A stretch of DNA of 64,000 bases from Buttiauxella gaviniae ATCC 51604 (GCF_001654835.1 NZ_LXEP01000017.1:90563-154562); one strand, 5' to 3'; counted from the stretch's first letter, positions 1 through 10,050 are shown. The notes: generated from the letters alone by a model not told the origin. A program made the numbers and translations.

Positions 1-73
1 GTTGGCGTGAAGAAGGGCGGCCGGAGTCGATGAACTCATCAACCAGCCCGGCGATTCCGGGTTCGAGGGACAT
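1..73 (-). CDS. Putative alpha/beta hydrolase, N-terminus only (runs off the window start)
   Basis: Only the first 24 codons are present; the gene continues beyond position 1. An AGGA motif lies about 5 nt before the ATG at 73. The peptide contains GLVDEFIDSGRPSSRQ, which resembles the N-terminus of alpha/beta hydrolase (acetyl-esterase-like) proteins, but too little is visible to identify it. It lies downstream of fdhE on the same strand, 60 bp from the fdhE stop, so it may be cotranscribed with the fdo genes. Function is not claimed. Confidence 0.4.
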   Translation of the reverse strand, partial: MSLEPGIAGLVDEFIDSGRPSSRQ

Positions 74-93
74 ATTGTTATCCTGCGTGATGA

Positions 94-126
94 CCAGGGC
101 GGATAAGCCAAAGCTCTCCGCCCTGG
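94..126 (-). other. Stem-loop between fdhE and the next gene
   Basis: Perfect 10-bp inverted repeat (CCAGGGCGGA at 94-103, TCCGCCCTGG at 117-126) around a 13-nt loop. No T-run follows on the minus strand, so it is not a standard intrinsic terminator. It may be a processing or 3'-end stabilising structure in the fdo transcript. Confidence 0.5.
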
Positions 127-133
127 GAACTGA

Positions 134-1063
134 TTACTCGCCTTCCCCTGGGAACAGGAAAGGATTAATGCTGCTGCGGGCAAAGCCTTCTTGCTCCATG
201 CGAGCATCCAGCACCAGTGTGGCTAAATCGTCGGCCACGGCTTCGACTTTGGCATCTTTCTCCTGATAGAGAATCTTCAGGTAAGTGCCGCAGTCGCCAC
301 AGCTTTCCGCTTTAATTGCTGACTGCTCGCTTTCCAGCGACCAGTAGTTCAAATCGCGGGTTTGCTCGCAGTTACTGCATTTCACCCGCACCACGTGCCA
401 CTCGGTTTCGCACAAGTTGCAGTGCAGATAACGCAGGCCGCTGGTGCCGCCAATCTGCACGATGCTGGAAACCGGCATCGAACCGCAAACCGGGCAAAAC
501 TGGCGTTGCTCACCGTATTCCGCTTTCGCACGCCCAGGGATCAGGCTTGCCATTTGCGCCCAGTAGAGCGATAACGCCGCCCAAATGAACGGGGCTTTGT
601 CGCTGGAAACCAGTGCAAAATCAGCGTTAAACAGCGCAGTAGCCATCTCTTCCAGCTCTTGCGTTGAGGCTTTCTCCAGGTTTTCGATAACCGCCAGTGC
701 CTGGCCGCTCATCTCTGGTTTTAGCTCAGCAATCAGCGAGTTAAGCAAACGCTGCCAGTGTGGGTCACGCGGCAGAACATGGATGTCTAACGGCGGTTTG
801 CCCGTTTCAGAGGATTTCTGAATCAGCGCCGTTAAGTCCATTTCCAGCGGGTGGTCGTACAGCACCACTTCCTGGGCGTGGGCGATTAGCGCGGCAAAGC
901 GCAGGAAATCACCCAGCGGATTATCGGCGGCCAACTCAAGCAGGCGTTCTGCACGGCGGTTGTAGAGATTTTTCAGCCGGGGGAACAGTAACGGCGGGAT
1001 CATCTCCGCCGTACGTTTGTCGCTCTTCTCCAGCTGGTCTTGCGGGATTATGCGAATACTCAT
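134..1063 (-). CDS. fdhE: Formate dehydrogenase accessory protein FdhE
   Basis: 309 residues, the same length as E. coli FdhE. It is a cytoplasmic iron-binding assembly factor needed for activity of the respiratory formate dehydrogenases. The C-terminal half has four CxxC pairs (in the contexts FCPVCG, HCNLCE, KCSNCE and SCGDCG), the rubredoxin-like metal sites typical of the family. The ATG at 1063 overlaps the fdoI stop (ATGA), so it is translationally coupled and is the fourth gene of fdoGHI-fdhE. Confidence 0.97.
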   Translation of the reverse strand: MSIRIIPQDQLEKSDKRTAEMIPPLLFPRLKNLYNRRAERLLELAADNPLGDFLRFAALIAHAQEVVLYDHPLEMDLTALIQKSSETGKPPLDIHVLPRDPHWQRLLNSLIAELKPEMSGQALAVIENLEKASTQELEEMATALFNADFALVSSDKAPFIWAALSLYWAQMASLIPGRAKAEYGEQRQFCPVCGSMPVSSIVQIGGTSGLRYLHCNLCETEWHVVRVKCSNCEQTRDLNYWSLESEQSAIKAESCGDCGTYLKILYQEKDAKVEAVADDLATLVLDARMEQEGFARSSINPFLFPGEGE

Positions 1064-1695
1064 TCCTGTCGTTTTTCCTGTTTTTGGCGAACTTCACGAT
1101 ACCATTTCGGATGGTGTTTCTTCGCCCAGGACGTTGTGACCCAGCCTTCCACCATCGCAGTAATCGTGCCTTTCACCCAAAGGGCGGCGTAGATGTGGAC
1201 CATAATAACCACAATCAGTGCCACTGCGGCAAATGAATGCACCATCAGGGCTACGCGAATCACCGGGATTGAGAAAGCAGGAGCGAAATAAGGACGCCAG
1301 ATAATCACGCCGCTCACCAGCAGTAGCACCAGGAAAATAATCGCCGCCCAGAACACGCATTTCTGGCCGAAGTTATAACGCCCGGTGTCACCCACTTCCT
1401 CGTTGACGACGATCTTACGAATATTCTTCGCCCAAAAGATATCATCCCGATTGATTAGATTGTGGTGCCAGTAACGGAAAAACATGATGATAAACGAGGC
1501 AAACATCACCACTCCGACGAACGGATGGAGGATGCGCGCCAGCTGTGGCGTACCCAGAATGTGCATCAGCCAGTTAAAGGATGGGAAGAAGAAGCCCAGC
1601 CCGCTCACCGCCGCCAGCACGAAGCAGAAAGCGGTGATCCAATGGTTGATGCGCTCCGGTGCGCTGTAACGTTGAATGGTCACTTGTTTTTTCAT
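1060..1695 (-). CDS. fdoI: Formate dehydrogenase-O gamma subunit, cytochrome b556
   Basis: 211 residues. Inner-membrane di-heme cytochrome b subunit that takes electrons from FdoH and reduces quinone. About four hydrophobic helices are visible, for example near [19 protein letters not shown], with histidines in and beside them (RINHW near the N-terminus, VHSFAA and VHIYAALW later) fit to ligate heme b. It overlaps fdoH by 4 bp upstream and fdhE by 4 bp downstream, so the operon is tightly coupled. Confidence 0.97.
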   Translation of the reverse strand: MKKQVTIQRYSAPERINHWITAFCFVLAAVSGLGFFFPSFNWLMHILGTPQLARILHPFVGVVMFASFIIMFFRYWHHNLINRDDIFWAKNIRKIVVNEEVGDTGRYNFGQKCVFWAAIIFLVLLLVSGVIIWRPYFAPAFSIPVIRVALMVHSFAAVALIVVIMVHIYAALWVKGTITAMVEGWVTTSWAKKHHPKWYREVRQKQEKRQE

Positions 1696-2597
1696 GGTTT
1701 GCGCACCTCGTCATCGTCATGGTGCAAGTTTTCGTCTTCATCATCGGCACGGTTCGGGCCGACTCCCACATAGTGGAACACGCTGGCGGCGAAGGTTGCA
1801 GCAAAGCCGATGGCGGCCAGCGGCTTCCAGACACCTTTCCAGAATTTCACGGTTGGGCTGATGGACGGATTTTCCGGCAGGCCGTGATACAGCGTCGGCT
1901 TGTCCGCATGATGCAGCACGTACATAACGTGAGTGCCGCCAACGCCTTCCGGGTCGTACAACCCGGCGTTGTCATAACCGCGCGTTTTCAGCTCGCTCAC
2001 ACGTTCGCCCGCCAGCGTTTTCATATCCTCTTTCGAGCCAAAATGAATCGCACCGGTTGGGCACGTTTTCACGCAGGCAGGCTCCTGGCCGACGGTCACA
2101 CGGTCTACGCACAGGGTGCATTTGTAGACACGGTTGTCCTCCGGGTTCAGGCGCGGTACATCAAACGGGCAACCGGCGATGCAGTAACCGCAGCCGATGC
2201 ACTGCTCGGACTGGAAATCGACAATGCCATTGGCGTACTGAATGATTGCGCCTTCAGCCGGGCAGGCTTTCAGGCAGCCCGGATCCGCACAGTGCATACA
2301 GCCATCTTTGCGGATCAGCCATTCCAGCTTGTCGTTTTGCTCCACTTCCGAGAAACGCATCACCGTCCACGATTTAGCAGTCAGATCCGCCGGGTTGTCA
2401 TACACCCCGACGTTGCTGCCGATCTCATCGCGCAGATCGTTCCACTCCGAACAGGCCACCTGGCAGGCTTTGCAGCCAATGCAGGTGGTCACGTCGATAA
2501 GTTTCGCGACCTCTTGCTGGTGATCCCGCGCCTGAGGCGCGGGCGTGAGGCCGTTGGTGGCGGAACGGCGGATAATATCTTGAGATTGATAAGCCAT
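1692..2597 (-). CDS. fdoH: Formate dehydrogenase-O beta subunit (four 4Fe-4S clusters)
   Basis: 301 residues, E. coli FdoH being 300. Electron-transfer subunit on the periplasmic side. The clusters are seen in [37 protein letters not shown] and CTLC...CVKTCP. A single C-terminal membrane helix (around [20 protein letters not shown]) anchors it to FdoI. It starts 12 bp after the fdoG stop. The tail is acidic and His-rich ([11 protein letters not shown]). Confidence 0.97.
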   Translation of the reverse strand: MAYQSQDIIRRSATNGLTPAPQARDHQQEVAKLIDVTTCIGCKACQVACSEWNDLRDEIGSNVGVYDNPADLTAKSWTVMRFSEVEQNDKLEWLIRKDGCMHCADPGCLKACPAEGAIIQYANGIVDFQSEQCIGCGYCIAGCPFDVPRLNPEDNRVYKCTLCVDRVTVGQEPACVKTCPTGAIHFGSKEDMKTLAGERVSELKTRGYDNAGLYDPEGVGGTHVMYVLHHADKPTLYHGLPENPSISPTVKFWKGVWKPLAAIGFAATFAASVFHYVGVGPNRADDEDENLHHDDDEVRKP

Positions 2598-2609
2598 AAT
2601 TCCTCTCCG

Positions 2610-5600
2610 CTACACCTTTTCCACATTGACCAGGAACGCCTTAAATTCAGGCGTTTGCGTGTTGGCATCACCGACAAATGGCGTCAGGGTGTTAGCGATA
2701 AAGCCTTTCTTCGCCACGCCTTCATAACCCCAGTGAATCGGAATACCGATGGTGTCCACTTTTTGGCCATTCACATCCAACTGACGAATACGCTTGGTCA
2801 CCACCGCTTTGGCTTTGATAAAGCCACGGTTGGAGGAGACTTTCACCGTGTCACCGTGAGCAATACCGAGTGAATTTGCGAGCTTTTCGCCAATCTCGAT
2901 AAACTGCTCTGGCTGCGCGATGGCGTTCAGTACCGCGTGTTTGGTCCAGTAGTGGAAGTGCTCGGTCAGGCGATACGTGGTGCCGACATACGGGAATTTG
3001 TCGTGTTTGCCCATCGCTTCCAGATCACCTTTGAACACGCGCGCCGCCGGGTTAGAAACCACGTTCGGGTGCAGCGGGTTGGTGCCAAGCGGCGTTTCAA
3101 ATGGCTCGTAGTGTTCCGGGAACGGCCCTTCTGCCATCTTGTCGATAGCAAACAGACGCCCTAAACCTTCCGGCTGCATGATGAATGGCCCAACGTCGGT
3201 ACCCGGTGCGGCGGTGCTGTAGTCGGCGATATCTGCGCCACTCCACTTCGCGCCATCCCAGGAAATCAGGCGGCGTTTTTCATCCCACGGTTTACCTGCG
3301 GGATCAGCAGAAGCACGGTTATACAGAATGCGACGGTTAAGCGGCCACGCCCAGGCCCAGCCTAACGTGTTACCCAAACCAGACGGGTCAGCGTTATCAC
3401 GGCGTGCCATCTGGTTGCCGTCTGGCGTCCAGGAACCGGCGAAGATCCAGCAGCCACTTGAAGTGGTGCCGTCATCGCGCAGTTGAGCAAATGAACTGAT
3501 TTGTTGGCCTTTTTTCACCAGAACCGTACCGGTTGCCGGGTCGACAACGTCCTGCAACGCTTTACCGTTGCTTTCCATCGCCACTTCTTCCGGCGCCGGG
3601 TTATCAGGCGTCTGGTAATTCCAGGTCATGTTCAGCACTTGCTCAGGCAGCGCACCGCCTTCGGCCTGGTACATGTGGCGCATGCGGCTAAAGATGCCCG
3701 CGAGGATTTCGCCATCGTTCAGCGCTTCCCCTGGGGCGTCCGCACCTTTCCAGTGCCACTGCAACCAGCGGCCGGAGTTAACGATAGAACCGTTTTCTTC
3801 GGCAAAGCAGGTGGATGGTAAGCGGAACACTTCGGTCTGGATTTTCGACGGGTCAACATCATTAAATTCGCCGTGGTTTTGCCAGAAGTTCGCGGTTTCA
3901 GTGTTCAGCGGGTCGATGGTCACGAGGAATTTCAGCTTCGACAGTGACGCAATAACTTTGTTTTTGTTCGGGAACGAGGCAACAGGGTTGAAGCCCTGAC
4001 ACAGATAACCGTTCACCTTGCCCTGGTTCATCATCTCGAAATATTGCAGGACGTCGTAGCCCTTGTCCCACTTCGGCAACCAGTCATAACCCCAGCTATT
4101 TTCCGCTGTGGCTTTGTCGCCAAAGAAAGCTTTCATCATCGAAACGAAGAATTTCGGATAGTTGCCCCAGTAGTTGACCTGGCCTTCCAGCAGAGGTTTC
4201 GGCGTGTTGGCGGCAAGATAAGACTGGAGATCGGCTTGTTTCTCGTTCGGCAGCGTCATGTAGCCCGGCAAGCTTTGTGACAGCAGGCCGAGGTCCGTCA
4301 GACCCTGAATATTGGAGTGCCCGCGCAGGGCGTTCACGCCACCGCCTGCCATTCCCATGTTGCCAAGCAGCAACTGAATCATCGCCATGGTGCGAATGTT
4401 CTGCGCGCCCACAGAGTGTTGCGTCCAGCCCAGCGCATACAAGAACGATGCAGTTTTATTTTTTGCGCTGGTTTCTGCGATGTATTCACAAACTTTCAGG
4501 AAATCATCTTTCGGGGTGCCGCAAATATTGGAAACCACTTCCGGCGTGTAGCGAGAAACGTGCTCTTTGAGCAGGTTCCACACGCAACGCGGATGAGTCA
4601 GCGTCAGGTCGCGTTTGGCGAAACCTTTTTCGTCCAGCTCATAGTTCCAGGTGGTTTTGTCGTATTTACGGTTTGCCGCGTCGTAGCCCGAGAACAGGCC
4701 GTCATCGAAGCTGTAATCCTCACGCACAATCAGGTTGGCGTTGGTGTAAGCCTCAACGTATTCACGGTTGAATTTATTGTTGTTTATCAGGTACAGCAGC
4801 ACGCCTGACAGGAAAGCAATGTCAGAACCGGAACGAATCGGAGTGTAGAAATCCGCCACCGATGCGGTTCGCGTAAAGCGCGGATCGATAACAATCAGCT
4901 TCGCGCCGTTGTGGATTTTGGCTTCCATCGCCCAGCGGAACCCGACTGGATGAGCTTCTGCCGCGTTTCCACCCATCACAATAACGAGATCGGCGTTCTT
5001 GATATCAACCCAGTGGTTGGTCATCGCACCGCGACCAAATGTTGGAGCAAGACTTGCTACCGTTGGTCCGTGTCAGACACGCGCCTGGTTATCCACGGCA
5101 AGCATGCCGAGGGCGCGGGAAAATTTCTGGGTTAAATAGCCGGTTTCATTACTGGAAGCGGATGCGCACAACATGCCGGTGGAGAGCCAACGGTTAACCG
5201 TGGTTCCCTGGTCGTTCTGGGCAATAAAGTTGGCATCGCGGTCAGCTTTCATTAGTTTGGCAATACGGTCAAATGCCGTTTCCCAACTGATCTGCTCCCA
5301 CTTATCCGAGCCTGGTGCGCGGTAAGACGGGAATTTCAGACGGCTTTCGCTGTGGATGAAATCCACAAGTCCTGCACCTTTAGGGCAAAGTGCACCACGG
5401 TTAACCGGGTGATCCGGGTCGCCTTCGATATGGAAGATAGATGCTTTGGCATTTTTCGCGCCGTCGCCGAGGCTATACATCAATAGCCCACAACCAACGG
5501 AACAGTATGTGCAGGTATTACGCGTTTCACGGGTGCGCAGCAATTTATATTGCCGTGTTTCCGCAAGTGCCACGCCTGGGGCAAAGCCCAATGCGGCTGC

Positions 5601-5660
5601 CGTAGTCCCTGCCATACCGCCAGCACAGATCTTAAAGAACTGTCTTCTGCTGACCTGCAT
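2610..5660 (-). CDS. fdoG: Formate dehydrogenase-O major subunit, selenoprotein (molybdopterin)
   Basis: One gene read through an in-frame TGA at 5075-5073 that encodes selenocysteine at residue 196 (context NQARV-Sec-HGPTVAS). With the start at 5660 the product is 1016 residues, equal to E. coli FdoG. This ATG has AGGAG five nt upstream; a further in-frame ATG at 5681 lacks such support. The twin-arginine signal (SRRQFFK) sends the folded enzyme to the periplasm. The N-terminal 4Fe-4S site (CTYCSVGCG...CPKG) and the bis-MGD oxidoreductase domains follow. It oxidises formate to CO2 and passes electrons to FdoH. It needs SelABCD, which are outside the window. Confidence 0.97.
5036..5075 (-). 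promoter_or_regulatory. Sec UGA codon and bacterial SECIS hairpin in fdoG
   Basis: The UGA (5075-5073) is followed within about 20 nt by a hairpin with arms near GGUAGCA and UGCUCC and a small loop containing GU. This is the place and shape of the SelB-binding bSECIS of fdnG/fdoG/fdhF. Sequence downstream is fully colinear with FdoG, which excludes a frameshift or a real stop. Confidence 0.85.
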
Positions 5661-5748
5661 GGGTGCTCCTTGTTTCGACATTATTCACATGACTTTATAG
5701 GTGTAATTTTTGCGGTTTGACCGATGAAGGTTCACAATCAAACCCAAA

Positions 5749-5788
5749 CTGGAAATACCCCCTAATCCAATAGGGGTAGTGTTTCCAG
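5749..5788. promoter_or_regulatory. Nested inverted repeat in the fdoG-fdhD divergent promoter region
   Basis: Outer arms CTGGAAA (5749-5755) and TTTCCAG (5782-5788) enclose inner arms TACCCC and GGGGTA (5756-5761, 5773-5778). The inner arms resemble the NarL heptamer TACYYMT, with TACCCCT on the minus strand an exact fit. The spacing is not the usual 7-2-7, so NarL/NarP binding is only a suggestion. It lies between the divergent fdoG and fdhD starts. Confidence 0.45.
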
Positions 5789-5833
5789 AATACCACATTA
5801 GAATTAAGGCTGTTCCAATCAGGTTAAGACAAA

Positions 5834-6658
5834 GTGAACAATTCCAACTCAAATCAGAACAAAATTGTGAACGCCGTCACTGGCGCACGGACCATAGCGC
5901 TATGGCAGCGCCAGGATTTAGATCGGTCAAAAGATGACTGGCTGGCTGAAGAAGTCCCGGTGGCTCTGGTCTACAATGGTATTTCGCATGTGGTAATGAT
6001 GGCATCTCCCAAAGATCTGGAGCTTTTTGCATTAGGTTTTTCCTTATCAGAAGGGATAATTGAATCGCCAGCAGACATTTACGGAATTGATGTTTCGCCA
6101 GTGTGTAACGGCCTGGAAGTGCAAATTGAGCTCTCAAGCCGCCGCTTTATGGGGCTGAAAGAACGCCGCCGTTCTCTTGCCGGGCGCACTGGCTGTGGCG
6201 TTTGTGGCGTTGAGCAACTCAACGATATTGGCCGCCCAATCTCTCCCCTGCCGTTTACGCAAACATTCGACCTGAACAACCTTGATGCAGCCTTAAACCA
6301 GATGCGCGACTACCAGCCAGTCGGGCAACTCACCGGCTGCACGCATGCCGCACTCTGGCTTAATGAAAACGGCACTATTCTGGATGGCAAAGAAGATATC
6401 GGCCGCCACGTAGCGCTGGATAAATTGCTTGGCGCACGTGGGCGTGAGGCCTGGCAAAACGGTGCAGTTTTAGTCTCAAGCCGCGCCAGCTATGAGATGG
6501 TGCAAAAGTCGGCCCAGTGCGGGGTGGAGATTCTGTTTGCCGTCTCAGCCGCAACCACGCTTGCCGTTGAAGTGGCAAGCCGCTGCAACCTGACGCTCGT
6601 TGGATTTAGCAAACCAGGTCGAGCCACGGTTTATACCCATCCACAGCGGTTGTGTTAA
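5834..6658 (+). CDS. fdhD: Sulfurtransferase FdhD for formate dehydrogenase maturation
   Basis: 274 residues (E. coli 277), with a GTG start at 5834 and only a weak AGG upstream; no better in-frame start exists nearby. FdhD carries sulfur from IscS to the molybdenum cofactor of formate dehydrogenases. The active-site cysteine pair is in [13 protein letters not shown] (about residues 120-124). The C-terminal half ([36 protein letters not shown]) is the conserved cofactor-binding part. Divergent from fdoG, as in E. coli. Confidence 0.96.
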   Translation: MNNSNSNQNKIVNAVTGARTIALWQRQDLDRSKDDWLAEEVPVALVYNGISHVVMMASPKDLELFALGFSLSEGIIESPADIYGIDVSPVCNGLEVQIELSSRRFMGLKERRRSLAGRTGCGVCGVEQLNDIGRPISPLPFTQTFDLNNLDAALNQMRDYQPVGQLTGCTHAALWLNENGTILDGKEDIGRHVALDKLLGARGREAWQNGAVLVSSRASYEMVQKSAQCGVEILFAVSAATTLAVEVASRCNLTLVGFSKPGRATVYTHPQRLC

Positions 6659-6665
6659 CAGGCTG

Positions 6666-6679
6666 TACATTCCGTTACG
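6666..6679 (+). promoter_or_regulatory. RstA-box-like site upstream of asr
   Basis: TACATTCCGTTACG matches the RstA box TACATNTNGTTACA at 10 of 12 fixed bases and starts 112 bp before the asr ATG. RstA is a known activator of asr under acid, so the position makes sense. It begins just 7 bp after the fdhD stop. Confidence 0.55.
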
Positions 6680-6777
6680 TACCGACACCAATCACTCACT
6701 GAACGTATTTGTTTGTTGGCATAAAGTTATTTCAACGGGCCAACAACCCACACATAAACAAATACGAGACTATCAAA

Positions 6778-7146
6778 ATGAAAAAAGTATTAACTCTGAT
6801 TGCTGTTGCTGTAATGGGTATGTCCTCTGTTGCTTTCGCTGCTGAAACTACTGCAGCACCTGCTCCAGCAAAACACACCACTACTGTGCACCACAAGAAA
6901 CACCATAAAGCAGCACCGGTAGCTCAGAAAGCGCAAGCAGCTAAAAAGCACCACAAAAAAGCCACTACAACTGCAACTCCAGCAGCACCACAGAAAGCCC
7001 AGGCTGCTAAAAAGCACCACAAAAAAGCCGCTACCACTGCAACTCCAGTAGCGCCACAGAAAGCTCAGGCTGCTAAAAAGCACCACAAAAAAGCAGCTGC
7101 ACCAGTAGCGCCAGCAGCAAAACCAGCGGTTAAACCAGCTGCATAA
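6778..7146 (+). CDS. asr: Acid shock protein precursor Asr
   Basis: 122 residues starting at the ATG at 6778 ([14 protein letters not shown]). A longer frame upstream would bury the signal peptide and is not used. The signal peptide ends at SVAFA-AE, so the product is periplasmic. The mature part is very basic, made of Lys, His, Ala and Thr, with three tandem copies of a block near [13 protein letters not shown], then an Ala/Pro/Lys tail. Asr is induced by acid and is thought to protect periplasmic proteins, possibly after processing. In E. coli it lies near rstAB, so its place beside fdhD is unusual. A strong terminator follows. Confidence 0.93.
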   Translation: MKKVLTLIAVAVMGMSSVAFAAETTAAPAPAKHTTTVHHKKHHKAAPVAQKAQAAKKHHKKATTTATPAAPQKAQAAKKHHKKAATTATPVAPQKAQAAKKHHKKAAAPVAPAAKPAVKPAA

Positions 7147-7171
7147 GTTGCAATGAAACCCCTCATTATTA

Positions 7172-7199
7172 AAAACACCCGGCTTGCCGGGTGTTTTGT
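7172..7199 (+). terminator. Intrinsic terminator of asr
   Basis: GC-rich hairpin with arms ACACCCGG and CCGGGTGT around CTTG, followed by TTTTGTT, 25 bp after the asr stop. The arm bases extend into A and T runs, so it could also act from the other strand. Confidence 0.85.
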
Positions 7200-7374
7200 T
7201 ATCAAACCTGAGCAACTGCTAAAACGCTTTCGGTTTGAAATCATCTTAATGCTGGTCATTCTTTACGGAATGGCTGCGGTCTGCTGCTACTTTTTGTTTT
7301 TCACGCCGTCCACGACTTAAAATCCGCCTGGGTTCTTAACCCACCAATCGTCCGTGCATCACACTTCTGAAAAA

Positions 7375-7506
7375 CTAAATTCCGCCAAACATCGTTGCCG
7401 TAGGGGTTCCTTGCCGGGTGATACGAGAAATTACCGCAGAAGATAAGTTGGCGTTTGCCAGGTAGGGTTGGGTAACGCCCTCCCGCTCTGAGAGGGCGTA
7501 GGTTAA
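7375..7506 (-). pseudogene. Remnant reading frame ending in RQGTPTATMFGGI (Icd/Ash-like fragment)
   Basis: On the minus strand a start-less open frame of about 43 codons ends in ISRITRQGTPTATMFGGI and a TAG at 7377-7375. I recall this tail from the N-terminal part of proteins annotated as Icd-like host cell division inhibitors of P4-type elements, often left as fragments in enteric intergenic DNA. An 8-bp hairpin (7475-7482 / 7492-7499) lies inside. The rest of the 363-bp gap after asr holds only the asr terminator. Confidence 0.35.
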
Positions 7507-7509
7507 TCA

Positions 7510-8871
7510 TCAAGAAGCAGGTGAAGCCACGAGTTTGCGCGTCTTACCATAAATAATTGTCAGAACCGCAGGGACAGTAAATGCGACGATTATCGCAAAC
7601 ACTTCATAAATCATTTTTGAGTCTGGGCCGCTGAAGAGACCTAACTCGAACACATTAAGCACTGGCAGGAAGCTGTAAGTTTTAACGCCCAGCAAACCGG
7701 TAATGCCACCGCCCAACGCGGCACCAATACAACCGAACACAAATAACATTCTGTATTTCAGATTCACGCCATACAGCGCCGGTTCAGTAATACCGAAGAA
7801 GGCAGAAATTGAGGCAGAAATCGCGATCTGTTTGTCCTTGAGGTTGCGGGCAATAAAGATTGCGCCGAATGCCGCGCCAAACTGCCCCATTACCGCCGAC
7901 ATGAACATCGCCATAATGGTGTCATAACCATTAACCTGAATATTGATTAGCGCCAGCGGGATGATGCCCCAGTGCACACCGAACACCACAAACAGCTGGC
8001 CGATACCTGCCAGCAGTGCGCCAGAAATGACCGGGCTGAGGTCATAAAGCCATGCATATCCGTTAGCAATACCGACCCCAACGTAATCCGCAATCGGGCC
8101 AATTAAGGTGAACACCACAAATCCGCAGATGATGAGCGATAAACAAGGCACAAATACAAATGCAGCCAGCTCCGGGATTATCTTCTTCAGCCAGCGTTCC
8201 ACATAGCTCAGGAACAACACGGCAAATACAGCAGGGATAACCGCGCCACCATAAATCTTAACGTTCAGCGCAAGTCCCATAATATGGAATGCACCGGGAA
8301 CACTTGGGTCGGTTAAAGGGAAAATCATCGCCGCAGTCAGTGCCAGCGCGGTAAATTTATTCGTTTTAAAACGTTCAGATGCCGTAACTGCAATAAACAA
8401 CGGCAACATCACAAACACACCGCTCGACAGCGCGTTAAACACGGTGAACACGTAAGAATGCGTATCCACCAGGTTCATTGTTTGCAGCAATACCACAATC
8501 CCTTTTACGACACCGACCCCCGCCAGCACACCGATGTAAGGCGTGAAAATAGCGGAAAGTGTAGCCAGCAAGCGGCTTGCCCATGAGCCTTGCGCAGTTG
8601 TTTCTTCAGCTACAGGCGTTTGTTCACCGAGCTGCTCTTTAATCGCTGAACATACCTGCTCGACTTTCGGGCCAATGACTATCTGGAATTGACTCGGGCT
8701 ATCCACTAATTTCACGACTTCAGGAAGACCATATAGCGCTTCCGGATTCACTTTATTTTTATCTTTTAAGGTAAAACGTAAGCGTGTTGCGCAATGAGTA
8801 ATATGTTCAATATTCCCAGGCTCACCAACATGCTTAATTATTTGTTGGGCAAGCTGACTATATGTCGTCAT
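7510..8871 (-). CDS. PTS sugar transporter EIIBC component (glucose/beta-glucoside superfamily)
   Basis: 453 residues. The N-terminal EIIB domain (about 1-90) has the phosphocysteine motif THCATRLRF (Cys near residue 27). The EIIC domain (about 105-445) is highly hydrophobic and includes the conserved GITEPALYGVNLKYR segment. It imports and phosphorylates a sugar in the inner membrane. There is no EIIA domain in the protein or nearby, so it probably borrows Crr (EIIA-Glc) or another EIIA. It lies 92 bp downstream of a SIS-domain gene on the same strand, which suggests an amino or glycated sugar, but the substrate is unknown. Confidence 0.85.
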   Translation of the reverse strand: MTTYSQLAQQIIKHVGEPGNIEHITHCATRLRFTLKDKNKVNPEALYGLPEVVKLVDSPSQFQIVIGPKVEQVCSAIKEQLGEQTPVAEETTAQGSWASRLLATLSAIFTPYIGVLAGVGVVKGIVVLLQTMNLVDTHSYVFTVFNALSSGVFVMLPLFIAVTASERFKTNKFTALALTAAMIFPLTDPSVPGAFHIMGLALNVKIYGGAVIPAVFAVLFLSYVERWLKKIIPELAAFVFVPCLSLIICGFVVFTLIGPIADYVGVGIANGYAWLYDLSPVISGALLAGIGQLFVVFGVHWGIIPLALINIQVNGYDTIMAMFMSAVMGQFGAAFGAIFIARNLKDKQIAISASISAFFGITEPALYGVNLKYRMLFVFGCIGAALGGGITGLLGVKTYSFLPVLNVFELGLFSGPDSKMIYEVFAIIVAFTVPAVLTIIYGKTRKLVASPAS

Positions 8872-8963
8872 GGTATTTCCTTAGTTTCAAGGTTTGCGCT
8901 GTATTTATTACCCGATAAAAGTATCGGGCAACGTTGTAGGGTAAATTAGTAATCAAAGAATAA

Positions 8964-10034
8964 TTAGGCGTAATCGCCAGGTTTTGTTTTACTCTTAACA
9001 GAAATACCAAAATCGGTAAAAATACGCTGTGGCAAGTTATTACCTTTCGCTTCAGCGATATGGTGCGCCAGAATCTGGAAAGGAATAACCATCAGTAACG
9101 GGGCGATAAATATATCTACCGCAGCATTAATGGTGAGCGTTCTTTCATCGCTACTTTCGCCTAATTTAACGGTGTAAATATAATCGGTATATTTTTGCTC
9201 ATAAGCTTTCAGAAGTAATAAACGCTCACGCGCTTCTCCAGGCGTGTCGAGGAAAAACATCCTATGATTGCCGTTCACTTCAAAATAAGGGCCATGCATA
9301 AAGGCTTCCAGTTCTACCCCTTGCGATGGCACGCGAATAGTTTCTGCAAACTTGGTTTCCATTTCTTTAATCACACCCACACTCGGGCCATAGCCAATTG
9401 CCGTAAATCTTGGGGAGGCAGTTAGCTCATCTTTCCATTTTTCGAAAAAGACTTCAGTTGTATCAATAATCTGTGGGATAGATTTTACTGCTATGGCTAA
9501 TTTCACTAACTCTTCGGCTTCCTGCGTTTCAGTGATTAAACCATTGCAACGCGCAGTATAAAGACCCAGCAACATGAATTTAAAAATAGTCGCCACATAA
9601 CCTTTAGTGACGTAACCCACGCGCTCTTCACCAATTTCAATATCGATGGCGTGATCAACAGTTTTCGCCAGTTCGCTTAACAGTTTGCTGGTTAAACCGT
9701 ACGTCACCACCGGGAAACTTTTACGAATGTGTTTTATCGCATTGATGGTGGATGTGCTTTCGCCACTTTGCGATACGCCAAGCACCAGATCGGTCGCGGT
9801 ATCCATTTTTTCGTAGTGCTGGAAGTGGAACGGCTCCTCCACGGTAACGCGCACGTTCGCCAGGTTTTCAACATAGTATTTCGCGCTTTTGATGGCGTTT
9901 ATACTTGAACCAGTAGCTAAAACCAACCACGTGCTCTTTCCTTTAATCGCTGGTAGATCATGCGGATAACGATCAAGCATTGCTGAAAGTGTAGCTTGCT
10001 CTTCGTGAATGTAAGTCATCATTGTCGGCTTCAT
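8964..10034 (-). CDS. SIS-domain protein, GlmS-isomerase-like sugar-phosphate deaminase/deglycase
   Basis: 356 residues from the ATG at 10034, which has GGAGG four nt upstream; an in-frame ATG six codons earlier lacks a good site. Two SIS folds: the first with ATGSSINAIKSAKYY and SQSGESTSTINAIKH (sugar-phosphate binding), the second with GYGPSVGVIKEMETKFAE and EAFMHGPY. Such proteins isomerise, deaminate or deglycate phosphosugars made by a PTS (compare FrlB, AgaS). It is the first gene of the operon with the EIIBC gene and is probably the enzyme acting on the imported sugar phosphate. The substrate cannot be deduced. Confidence 0.8.
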   Translation of the reverse strand: MKPTMMTYIHEEQATLSAMLDRYPHDLPAIKGKSTWLVLATGSSINAIKSAKYYVENLANVRVTVEEPFHFQHYEKMDTATDLVLGVSQSGESTSTINAIKHIRKSFPVVTYGLTSKLLSELAKTVDHAIDIEIGEERVGYVTKGYVATIFKFMLLGLYTARCNGLITETQEAEELVKLAIAVKSIPQIIDTTEVFFEKWKDELTASPRFTAIGYGPSVGVIKEMETKFAETIRVPSQGVELEAFMHGPYFEVNGNHRMFFLDTPGEARERLLLLKAYEQKYTDYIYTVKLGESSDERTLTINAAVDIFIAPLLMVIPFQILAHHIAEAKGNNLPQRIFTDFGISVKSKTKPGDYA

Positions 10035-10050
10035 TGGCCCTCCTGAAATC

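Noticed and set aside
1659..2873. Long 404-codon plus-strand frame opposite fdoH
   Set aside because: It is the antisense shadow of fdoH and the end of fdoG, has no ribosome site or family features, and fdoH is certain.
2610..5681. fdoG as two genes or a frameshifted pseudogene
   Set aside because: The break is a TGA in the conserved Sec context with a SECIS hairpin; both sides are in the same frame and fully FdoG-like.
6790..7215. Cys/Phe-rich minus-strand frame opposite asr
   Set aside because: Pure antisense of the Lys/His/Ala repeat codons.
7301..7513. 70-codon minus-strand frame after the EIIBC gene
   Set aside because: It has no family features; another frame of the same strand carries the recognisable RQGTPTATMFGGI remnant instead.
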